Source: CAZTTH01 sp964615975 (GTDB lineage Bacteria; Verrucomicrobiota; Lentisphaeria; JABSQK01; JAJFLO01). From it: a DNA stretch of 16,176 nucleotides. Under the pieces are notes generated by a model. That model saw nothing but the letters and a program-made list of their open reading frames with translations. It had not been told where the DNA came from and made no database searches. The stretch covers positions 1 to 16,176 of the forward strand of contig CAZTTH010000066.1 of the NCBI GenBank assembly GCA_964615975.1, in the 5' to 3' direction. Made by a program: the position numbers and the translations under genes. This document shows, piece by piece, positions 8,230-13,704 of the stretch (the stretch's first letter is position 1; every line of letters begins with the position of its first letter).

Positions 8230-8685
8230 ATGAACGTATTTTACGAATTTTGGCAGATTGCCAAAGCGTTGGAGCGAGAAAATATTCCATATGCCCTCAT
8301 TGACGGCGTTGCGATTGCGTTTCACTCAGCCCCCCGATTTACCAAGGATATCGATATTCTGGTGGAGCCGAATGAGATAGAAAAGTTGAGTAATGTATTA
8401 AAAGGCGAAGGGTATTTTGAGTCAACTTCACCACGGACATTTAAGAACACAAAGTTGACTTTGCATCGATTTATGAAAATAGTCAATGCCGATGAAATGT
8501 TGATCGACGTTTTGGTTGGCGGAACGGAACGACATCACGCGATAATCGCCAACGCGTCTACTGCTGAATCGGCTGAAGTGAAGGTAAAATTAGCCACGAA
8601 AAAAGATTTAATCTGGCTAAAGCGTCTGCGTAATTCAAAACAAGACCAGGCCGATATTGAGAGTTTGGAAAATGAAGAATCCTGA
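8230..8685 (+). CDS. AbiEii-like nucleotidyltransferase
   Basis: A 151-residue nucleotidyltransferase-fold protein of the group related to AbiEii, the toxin half of type IV toxin-antitoxin systems. The catalytic core is Asp25-Gly-Val-Ala-Ile-Ala-Phe-His32, Arg36, then Thr-Lys-Asp40-Ile-Asp42-Ile-Leu-Val, matching the family pattern GG-A---HG--R-T-DID except that the second Gly is Val27. A later Asp-Val-Leu-Val near 98 may supply the third acidic residue. Family members transfer a nucleotide to RNA, tRNA or protein; the target here is unknown. The ATG at 8230 is preferred because the protein then starts just before the first helix; a GTG at 8200 would add ten residues. The end overlaps a 49-codon ORF by 14 bp, suggesting translational coupling with a partner. 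The gene is more AT-rich than the biotin genes, fitting accessory DNA. Confidence 0.75.
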   Translation: MNVFYEFWQIAKALERENIPYALIDGVAIAFHSAPRFTKDIDILVEPNEIEKLSNVLKGEGYFESTSPRTFKNTKLTLHRFMKIVNADEMLIDVLVGGTERHHAIIANASTAESAEVKVKLATKKDLIWLKRLRNSKQDQADIESLENEES

Positions 8686-8821
8686 GACGGTATTACGAGA
8701 GTTAGGCGACCTTTATGAGTTTTATCGCCAAATTGAGAGGTTCAAGATCAAAAAGAAAAAGGCGACCCGAAAATCGGTTCGGGTGTTGGTGGATTCCACC
8801 ATGCAGTATCCAGGTGTCTGA
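8672..8821 (+). CDS. Tiny ORF overlapping the nucleotidyltransferase, possible truncated partner
   Basis: A 49-residue ORF begins 14 bp before the end of the nucleotidyltransferase gene. Its first 24 residues (Pro-Glu-Thr-Val-Leu-Arg-Glu-Leu-Gly-Asp-Leu-Tyr-Glu-Phe-Tyr-Arg) look like an amphipathic helix of the sort found in small partners of such enzymes. The second half is Lys-rich and then covers two DNA hairpins, ACCCGAA...TTCGGGT at 8765-8784 and TGGTGG...CCACCA at 8787-8801, so the natural C-terminus may have been replaced by repeat DNA. It could act as the antitoxin-side partner, but no family was recognised. Confidence 0.4.
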   Translation: MKNPETVLRELGDLYEFYRQIERFKIKKKKATRKSVRVLVDSTMQYPGV

Positions 8822-8862
8822 CCTTGTCGTTAATACTGCCTGTGGTAGCATCAATGGAACAC

Positions 8863-8910
8863 TTATTTTCTTCTCCCCGCCGTCAATGAACGGCGGGGAG
8901 AAGAAAATAA
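8863..8910. repeat. Perfect 21-bp inverted repeat (hairpin) upstream of the VOC gene
   Basis: Two arms of 21 bases (8863-8883 and 8890-8910) are exact reverse complements around a six-base loop, CAATGA. The core is CTCCCCGCCGT/ACGGCGGGGAG flanked by A/T arms. Neither strand has a T-run after the stem, so it is not a standard intrinsic terminator. It ends 2 bp before the AGGGAG ribosome-binding site of the VOC gene, so in RNA it would sit right beside the initiation region. It may be a palindromic repeat unit or a processing/stability hairpin. Confidence 0.85.
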
Positions 8911-8925
8911 AAAGGGAGAAAAACA

Positions 8926-9303
8926 ATGGCCAATAAACATAATCCAGTGGGTTGGTTCGAAATCTATGTCCAGGACATGCAGCGGGCAAAGTCATTTTAT
9001 GAGTCGGTATTACAAACCAAGCTCCAGCGTCTAAACAGTCCGGGAATTGAAATGTGGGCTTTCCCGATGAACATGGAAAATAGCGGAGCATCGGGCTCGT
9101 TGGTCAAGATGCCGGGCTTTCCATCCGGCGGCAACAGCACGCTGGTCTACTTCAGTTGCGTTGATTGTGCAACCGAAGCAAGCCGGGTAATAAATGCCGG
9201 TGGCCGCATTCAGAAACAGAAGTTCTCGATTGGTGAATATGGCTACATCGCATTGGCGTATGATACCGAAGGCAATATGTTCGGGCTGCATTCAATCAAA
9301 TGA
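8926..9303 (+). CDS. VOC-family (glyoxalase/bleomycin-resistance fold) protein
   Basis: A 125-residue single-unit VOC protein. It opens with Val-Gly-Trp-Phe-Glu-Ile-Tyr-Val-Gln-Asp-Met-Gln-Arg-Ala-Lys-Ser-Phe-Tyr, the usual first strand and helix, and ends with Asp-Thr-Glu-Gly-Asn-Met-Phe-Gly-Leu-His, the usual last strand. Glu12 could serve as a metal ligand, as in related proteins, but a metal site is not certain. The family includes lyases, dioxygenases and binding proteins; the function of this one is unknown. The start has AGGGAG about 8 bp upstream, just after the 21-bp inverted repeat. It is followed by the SRPBCC gene after 149 bp on the same strand. Confidence 0.8.
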   Translation: MANKHNPVGWFEIYVQDMQRAKSFYESVLQTKLQRLNSPGIEMWAFPMNMENSGASGSLVKMPGFPSGGNSTLVYFSCVDCATEASRVINAGGRIQKQKFSIGEYGYIALAYDTEGNMFGLHSIK

Positions 9304-9452
9304 GCGACCAAGAACTAATGTATACTGAACACGATCAGGTTAATGAAGTAAATTAAACGACCGCCAACATGTTGGGAACGGCTGTCTGCGAAAATCCGAC
9401 AGCCTGCCATCGTAATCAAACCAGCAAAAAATTTTCCGCAAGGACGATCATC

Positions 9453-9899
9453 ATGCCGACAAACACCATTCAATTGCACCGTGTACTGCGGGCGCCCCCT
9501 GAACGAGTCTACCGGGCGTTCCTCAATGCCGACGCCATGGTGAAATGGCTACCGCCGCATGGCTTCACCGGCAAGCTTCATCATCTTGATGCCAAGGTTG
9601 GCGGCGCCTACAAGATGTCATTCACCAATCTCACCACGGGCCACAACCACTCGTTTGGTGCAGAATATCTTGAACTGACGCCCTTTGAACGGATCCGGCA
9701 CCGGGATAAGTTCGATGATCCCAACCTGCCCGGTGAGATGATGGTCACAGTCTCCTTCAAGCAGGTGTCTTGCGGAACCGAGTTAAACATCGTGCAGGAA
9801 GGCATACCCGAAGTGATCCCGGCCGAGGCCTGCTATCTCGGCTGGCAGGAATCGCTCACCCTGCTGGCGCTGCTGGTTGAGGCGGAGATTCCTGGATAG
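9453..9899 (+). CDS. SRPBCC/AHSA1-type protein
   Basis: A 148-residue protein with the START-like (Bet v1) fold of the bacterial AHSA1 (activator of Hsp90 ATPase homologue 1-like) group. The start fits the family: Ile-Gln-Leu-His-Arg-Val-Leu-Arg-Ala-Pro-Pro-Glu-Arg-Val-Tyr-Arg-Ala-Phe, then Ala-Met-Val-Lys-Trp-Leu-Pro-Pro and Val-Gly-Gly-Ala-Tyr. The C-terminus has Gly-Trp-Gln-Glu-Ser-Leu-Thr-Leu-Leu-Ala, the family's last helix. The bacterial proteins bind small hydrophobic ligands or are of unknown role, and no ligand can be named. The ATG at 9453 is preferred over 9369, because AAGGA lies about 9 bp upstream and the extra residues of the longer frame do not belong to the fold. It lies between the VOC and SMR genes on the same strand. 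Confidence 0.8.
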   Translation: MPTNTIQLHRVLRAPPERVYRAFLNADAMVKWLPPHGFTGKLHHLDAKVGGAYKMSFTNLTTGHNHSFGAEYLELTPFERIRHRDKFDDPNLPGEMMVTVSFKQVSCGTELNIVQEGIPEVIPAEACYLGWQESLTLLALLVEAEIPG

Positions 9900-10020
9900 G
9901 GGATAATCAGAGTCACGACTCATGTCAAGCGGGAGCGTACTTGCTCCGGATTCCCAAAACGAACCGTATCAGGTGAAATAATGATGGGTGACTGTAAGCA
10001 TATTTTTTAGAGGAAAAACG

Positions 10021-10341
10021 ATGACCTGGTTCATACTTTTACTGGCGGGAATCCTGGAAGTTTGTTGGGCGATTGGCTTGAAGTATACCGACGGTTTTTC
10101 CCGGTTCTGGCCCAGCGTAGTCACCGTCATCGCGATCCTTGCCAGTCTTTGGCTTCTGGGGATCGCGGTGAAGACGATTCCGGTGGGAACGGCATACACG
10201 GTCTGGGTCGGGATTGGAGCTGTCGGCACTGCGATCCTGGGTATCCTGTTATTTAATGAAGCGGTGAGTGTCACGAGGTTAATCAGTCTGGCGCTCATTA
10301 TCGCAGGCTTGATCGGCTTAAAACTGTCTGCGTCAGCCTAA
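10021..10341 (+). CDS. sugE: SMR-family exporter, SugE/Gdx type (guanidinium exporter)
   Basis: A 106-residue four-helix membrane protein of the small multidrug resistance family. The essential glutamate is Glu13 in Gly-Ile-Leu-Glu-Val-Cys-Trp-Ala-Ile-Gly-Leu-Lys-Tyr, and this motif, together with Gly-Phe-Ser-Arg, Pro-Ser-Val-Val-Thr and Pro-Val-Gly-Thr-Ala-Tyr-Thr-Val-Trp-Val-Gly-Ile-Gly-Ala, places it in the SugE/Gdx branch rather than the EmrE branch. Characterised Gdx proteins exchange guanidinium for protons across the cytoplasmic membrane as antiparallel dimers. AGAGGA lies 8 bp before the ATG at 10021, so the longer frame from 9988 is not used. No guanidine riboswitch was recognised in the 121 bp upstream, where the only clear structure is a small hairpin GGAGC-gtactt-GCTCC. 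It ends the run of plus-strand accessory genes. Confidence 0.88.
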   Translation: MTWFILLLAGILEVCWAIGLKYTDGFSRFWPSVVTVIAILASLWLLGIAVKTIPVGTAYTVWVGIGAVGTAILGILLFNEAVSVTRLISLALIIAGLIGLKLSASA

Positions 10342-10642
10342 ATGGGAGTCATGACAGAGACTATCTTTGTTGTATGACCCTCATTGCATGAACTGCCAGA
10401 ATAGGCGGTTGGGCAGCGGTGATGCTGAAGGGGTAAAACGCATTCGCCCAGGGGCAGGGAGCGTTACAGCACGCGTGTGGGGTGAGGGGACCAGTGAATA
10501 AACTGGTGGATTATCGAAATACGCCGGGAATTCATTCATTATCCGTATCCATCCGTCCTCTAATCTCTAATCTGGCATGAGCATCCCTGCTCATGATCCG
10601 GCGTTTATCGATCCGGCGGGAATCCGCTATGTGTTTAGCATC

Positions 10643-10746
10643 GGTTGGAGTACCGGCTTCAGCCCGCTCTGCTCTTCAGTCAAAAGGGGATTGAGACAAC
10701 GACGGTCTCAAAAAGGTTGGAGTACCGGCTTCAGCCTGCTCTGCTC
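10643..10746. repeat. Two 32-bp direct repeats, 72 bp apart, with an internal hairpin
   Basis: GGTTGGAGTACCGGCTTCAG followed by CC(C/T)GCTCTGCTC occurs at 10643-10674 and 10715-10746 with a single difference. Between them is the 7-bp inverted repeat TTGAGAC...GTCTCAA at 10691-10711. This looks like two units of a short repeat array rather than coding DNA. Confidence 0.8.
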
Positions 10747-10764
10747 ATCGACCGTCCTCGAAAG

Positions 10765-10861
10765 CAGTCCCGCATTGCGGGACTGTACTCTAACGGGGTT
10801 ACACCAATGATTGTCACATCTTCGCTTGACGCTGGGGAATCAAGTCCCGCAATGCGGAACT
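10765..10861. repeat. Two related palindromes (AGTCCCGC-type hairpins)
   Basis: A perfect 9-bp stem CAGTCCCGC-att-GCGGGACTG lies at 10765-10785, and a near copy AGTCCCGC-aat-GCGGAACT with one mismatch lies at 10843-10861. The second has lost perfect pairing, suggesting an older copy of the same repeat unit. Confidence 0.7.
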
Positions 10862-11255
10862 GCCGCAGAGGGATTTATCCTCAAGATACCGCGTCACCCT
10901 GCCATTCGTCAGGAGCACTCCCAACTTTATTGACCTCAATGCTCACGTTAAACACGCACAGCCGGATCGGTAAACGCATACCCAGTGGCAGGGATGCCGA
11001 TGTCACGTCTCGACCGAACCGACCTCAGTGGTCGGCTTGACGCGACCGCAGGGGATGATCAATGGTTAAATTTGCCCCGAACCAGGCCACCCATGTTGTG
11101 CTCAAGAGAACCTGAGGCTGATCAGCGATCAGGCTATATAGGATAACATGAAAAGTCACAACCTGAGGAAAATAAAGCTGGAATCAAAGTGGGAGCTGAC
11201 TCCTGTCTGCCATCGATCATCATCCGGATCGGTTATGAAGGGTTGGGCAGGGTAA

Positions 11256-11507
11256 AATGAAAATAGCTCTTCTATCAATGTTGCTGATTACCCTCATCAA
11301 ATGGGTCAATTCCCTTCCCGAATCGGGATAGAGACTTTCAATTTAATGATAGAGCGGGCTTACAGAGAGGTAAGCATTCCCGTTATTGAACGTAACCCGG
11401 AAGTTGTATTTAATCTGAAGCGGAGATATTTTAGGAAACTTTAGCGAAAAGAAAAATCGTTAATCCCAGAAATTCTCATCGAATTGGATAGGTTATCTTT
11501 CAACTAA
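11256..11507 (+). pseudogene. Coding-like frame with an internal TAG, upstream of the PIN gene
   Basis: A frame runs for 84 codons from just after a TAA at 11253 to a TAA at 11505-11507, broken once by TAG at 11442-11444. The first part reads like protein: Asp-Tyr-Pro-His-Gln-Met-Gly-Gln-Phe-Pro-Ser-Arg-Ile-Gly-Ile-Glu-Thr, then Arg-Glu-Val-Ser-Ile-Pro-Val-Ile-Glu-Arg-Asn-Pro-Glu. After the TAG it continues with Leu-Ile-Pro-Glu-Ile-Leu-Ile-Glu-Leu-Asp. A separate ATG at 11301 would give a 47-residue product ending at the TAG. It finishes 7 bp before the PIN gene. I do not recognise the family. A decayed gene, or the C-terminal remnant of one, is the simplest view. Confidence 0.35.
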
Positions 11508-11514
11508 ACACAAA

Positions 11515-11995
11515 ATGTTACAACGAATATACATAGAAACGACCATCCCGAGTTTTTATTACGAAGCTCGTATTACACCCGATATGTTAGCTCGACGTGA
11601 TTGGACGGTTGAATGGTGGCAGAATCAACGGAACAAGTATCACCTCGTCACCAGCGCACCGGTCATCGAAGAATTAAATCGAGGAAATCATCCCCAAAAG
11701 AGCCACTGCATCGACCTCATTTCCACGCTATCTATTTTGACCGTGGAAAAGGAAATATATGAGATCGTCGAATTTTATATTGAAATGAAGCTGATGCCGA
11801 ATGACCCGCGTGGGGATGCAATTCATTTGGCGCTTGCATCATTTCACAATTGTCAATTTCTCTTTAACGTGGAATTGCGCACACCTGGCCAATGCCAATA
11901 AATTCGAGCATGTCAGACATGTTAATACAATGCTTGGATTGTCGATTCCAATTATTACCACACCGGTCGAACTTCTTTTTAACGAGGAGAGTTAA
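11515..11995 (+). pseudogene. PIN-domain toxin (VapC-like), frameshifted
   Basis: The first frame (11515-11901) encodes a PIN-domain protein: Tyr-Ile-Glu-Thr-Thr-Ile-Pro-Ser-Phe-Tyr at the N-terminus carries the first acidic residue (Glu7, where many relatives have Asp), Glu-Glu-Leu-Asn follows near residue 58, and Gly-Asp-Ala-Ile-His-Leu-Ala-Leu-Ala near 100. The family then continues with Leu-Thr-Trp-Asn-Cys-x-His-Leu-Ala-Asn-Ala, but this is found in the +1 frame, from about 11866 to the stop at 11993-11995. Removing one T from TTT at 11863-11865 restores a single reading frame of about 159 residues. As read, frame 1 instead ends in a short unrelated tail at 11901 and loses the conserved C-terminal part. 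PIN toxins of this type are RNases that cleave RNA. The small gene at 12000 is the probable antitoxin. Confidence 0.8.
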
Positions 11996-11999
11996 GTTT

Positions 12000-12185
12000 A
12001 TGAAATTGGACCAAGCTATTTCGGAAATACGCAGAGTTAGGCACGAAATCTCTAAAGAATTTAACCATAACACGAAAGCAATTTTGGATCATTACAAGGA
12101 AATGGAAGCAGAATTAGGGGAACGTTTGATTTCTAAACGTTTAGGAAATCCGAATCATATAGAGGAACAAAAAATTCCTACTTGA
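12000..12185 (+). CDS. Small probable antitoxin next to the PIN gene
   Basis: A 61-residue, highly charged, helical protein beginning Met-Lys-Leu-Asp-Gln-Ala-Ile-Ser-Glu-Ile-Arg-Arg-Val-Arg-His-Glu-Ile-Ser. Short proteins with this Glu-Ile-Arg-x-x-Arg-His-Glu-Ile-Ser pattern are commonly found directly after PIN genes of this type and are taken as their antitoxins. GAGGAG lies upstream, inside the end of the restored PIN frame, and the ATG follows the PIN stop by 4 bp, so the two were an operon. No DNA-binding domain is visible. The gene itself is intact although the toxin is frameshifted. The role is inferred from position and pattern only. Confidence 0.65.
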   Translation: MKLDQAISEIRRVRHEISKEFNHNTKAILDHYKEMEAELGERLISKRLGNPNHIEEQKIPT

Positions 12186-12353
12186 TACCACTTCCCATGG
12201 CTTACGCCACCGATCTGAATCATCGGCACGAAAAACGTGAGCTTTTGCCACAAGCTTCAATTCATTAGTTATGTGCTTATTTAACTTCTTTATATGAACT
12301 GGGTTTGTAATTTCCCATTAACATGGGCCGATCGAGTCAGCCGTTGACCTTGC

Positions 12354-12641
12354 TCATTTATTACATGGTTTGACATTGAGGAAGTCGAGAATTTTTGCCT
12401 GGTTCATGGGCTTGTTCAAGGTTTGGTTTTGCTCCCAGTTCATAATTGTCCGAGTTGTAACATCAATCATTGAAGCGAGTTCGCTTTGTTTCAGGCCACG
12501 ATAAATTCGCTCCAAACGCAGCCGGTCACCGATTGTCCGTGATGTTGGAGGTGCATGCTTGGCATCGAGTAAATGTCTGGAAATCTTGGGAAAAGATGCC
12601 TTCACGGTTCTATGACAAATACCCAGCAACGCCAAGTTCAT
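12354..12641 (-). CDS. XRE-family helix-turn-helix protein
   Basis: A 95-residue protein with a single Cro/C1-type helix-turn-helix domain at about residues 37-72: Ile-Gly-Asp-Arg-Leu-Arg-Leu-Glu-Arg-Ile-Tyr-Arg-Gly-Leu-Lys-Gln-Ser-Glu-Leu-Ala, then Ile-Asp-Val-Thr-Thr-Arg-Thr-Ile-Met-Asn-Trp-Glu. It is presumably a DNA-binding regulator. The N-terminal 36 residues are not part of the domain and no good ribosome-binding site precedes the first ATG, so the true start is uncertain and the gene may be truncated at its 5' end. It lies on the opposite strand to the PIN/antitoxin pair and is not clearly linked to any neighbour. The overlapping plus-strand frame is treated as its shadow up to about 12640. 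Confidence 0.65.
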   Translation of the reverse strand: MNLALLGICHRTVKASFPKISRHLLDAKHAPPTSRTIGDRLRLERIYRGLKQSELASMIDVTTRTIMNWEQNQTLNKPMNQAKILDFLNVKPCNK

Positions 12642-12940
12642 CAGCGATTGCCTGCCTGATTCAAACCGGGATTTGCAGGGAAATATCGATTGTGTCGTTC
12701 ACGCAGCAGTTCACAATGATATGTATTCGTAAATCGGAATATACTTTTGTGGATTATTTCTTTGTAGAATCAACGTCTCGAGATGTCGAATGGTATTGGG
12801 ATTTAGAATTGTGTCTGAACAATCTGATTCTTCATTTGGATAATGAACATAAGGCTGTTTTTAACTTATCTCAAATTCATTCGCTCATTAACCTTGCCAT
12901 GGTGCAACACCGAAAAAATGGCAGCTTGTTACCATTGGTC
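12642..12940. other. Region between the HTH gene and bioD, uncertain small ORF
   Basis: About 300 bases with no firm gene. A plus-strand frame continues through it to 12946; from the ATG at 12716 it would give 76 residues, including Tyr-Thr-Phe-Val-Asp-Tyr-Phe-Phe and Trp-Tyr-Trp-Asp-Leu-Glu-Leu, which look somewhat protein-like. It has no ribosome-binding site and ends 6 bp inside bioD on the opposite strand. It may be a gene remnant or chance. Confidence 0.25.
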
Positions 12941-13684
12941 TCATGATAATATCCCTTCCATGACTTCGAGATTTACCTGGGAAACAAAAATCCGGAGCTG
13001 CTCGGAAAATGGGATGACAGGAGCCATCCTGGATACCGTTCCCAGAACTGGAATTCCGGAGAGAGATTCAACCATGAAGGGATTCGATTTTTCGCTTTCC
13101 TGGAATGCCGCCGCCGGTTGGATCTCCTGCAATCGTTTTATGCGCGGCGGCAACATCCCTTCATAGCCGTTGAAGATGATCCCGGCGACAGTCAGATTTT
13201 TGCCGCGCGCGCAGTCAATGGTGAGCAGGGTGTGATTGATCGTGCCCAGTCCAGGGCGGGCTACAATGATCATTGGAAATCCCAGCCGTGCCGCCAGATC
13301 CACCATCATTTCCGCGGCATTCAACGGCACTGCCAATCCCCCGGCGCCTTCCACGAGAAGACATTGGTATTTGTTCATCAATGGCGTCCCGGCCGCAATG
13401 ATATCATTAACCCTCAGAGTTTTCCCTTCCAGATGCGCCGCCAGCCATGGCGCCAACGGCGCCGCAAACGAATAAGTGGCGATCACGTCTTCCGGATCAT
13501 CGACGCCTGAGAATTGCTTGAGACGATGGCTGTCGGATGCGGGATCACCCAGCGGATTGCCGCTCTGCACCGGTTTCCAGACGCCCGTCGGCATTCCATG
13601 CTGACGCAGCGCCGCCGCCAGCATCCCGGTGATCCAGGTCTTGCCAACTCCGGTGTCCGTTCCCGCGATGAATATGCCTTTCAT
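12941..13684 (-). CDS. bioD: Dethiobiotin synthetase BioD
   Basis: An ATP-dependent cytoplasmic enzyme that carboxylates 7,8-diaminopelargonate and closes the ring to dethiobiotin. The product is 247 residues, close to the usual length. The P-loop Gly8-Thr-Asp-Thr-Gly-Val-Gly-Lys15-Thr16 is at the N-terminus, Lys37 follows in Trp-Lys-Pro-Val-Gln-Ser-Gly, and Glu112-Gly-Ala-Gly-Gly116 is the Mg/phosphate-binding loop. The Tyr-Ser-Phe-Ala-Ala-Pro-Leu-Ala-Pro stretch near 71-79 contacts substrate in homologues. The ATG at 13684 is preferred over 13708 because it starts right at the Ile-Phe-Ile-Ala-Gly strand and has GAGGA 6 bp upstream. It begins about 20 bp after the end of bioA and is surely co-transcribed with it. 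Confidence 0.95.
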   Translation of the reverse strand: MKGIFIAGTDTGVGKTWITGMLAAALRQHGMPTGVWKPVQSGNPLGDPASDSHRLKQFSGVDDPEDVIATYSFAAPLAPWLAAHLEGKTLRVNDIIAAGTPLMNKYQCLLVEGAGGLAVPLNAAEMMVDLAARLGFPMIIVARPGLGTINHTLLTIDCARGKNLTVAGIIFNGYEGMLPPRIKRLQEIQPAAAFQESEKSNPFMVESLSGIPVLGTVSRMAPVIPFSEQLRIFVSQVNLEVMEGILS

Positions 13685-13704
13685 TGCATCCTCTTTTCTT
13701 TGAC

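Larger units (their letters stand above)
10342..11255. other. Gene-free, repeat-rich region
   Basis: About 0.9 kb without a supported gene. It contains CATGAGCA-tccc-TGCTCATG at 10576-10595, a directly repeated GATCCGGCG near 10594-10618, the 32-bp direct repeats at 10643-10746, and two related palindromes at 10765-10785 and 10843-10861. Open frames at 10577-10810 and 10645-11040 merely read through these repeats and have no ribosome-binding site. At 11147-11166 a string CATGAAAAGTCA-CAACCTGA resembles the repeat at 20-47 with its middle missing. Confidence 0.55.

Noticed and set aside
8863..8910. Intrinsic terminator between the nucleotidyltransferase module and the VOC gene
   Set aside because: The stem is long and perfect, but no T-run follows it on either strand.
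9369..9452. Longer start for the SRPBCC protein
   Set aside because: The added 28 residues do not fit the fold, and a proper ribosome-binding site precedes the ATG at 9453.
9900..10020. Guanidine riboswitch in front of the sugE-type gene
   Set aside because: No ykkC core, no ACGR-looped tandem hairpins and no class III-like pseudoknot could be seen; only one small hairpin with another loop sequence.
10577..11040. Two overlapping plus-strand frames in the repeat region
   Set aside because: They read through the 32-bp direct repeats and palindromes and lack ribosome-binding sites and any recognisable domain.
11308..11345. CRISPR-repeat-like string (TTCCCGAATCGGGATAGAGA, then CTTTCAAT)
   Set aside because: Only one copy is present, with no second repeat, spacer or cas gene; it also lies inside a coding-like frame.
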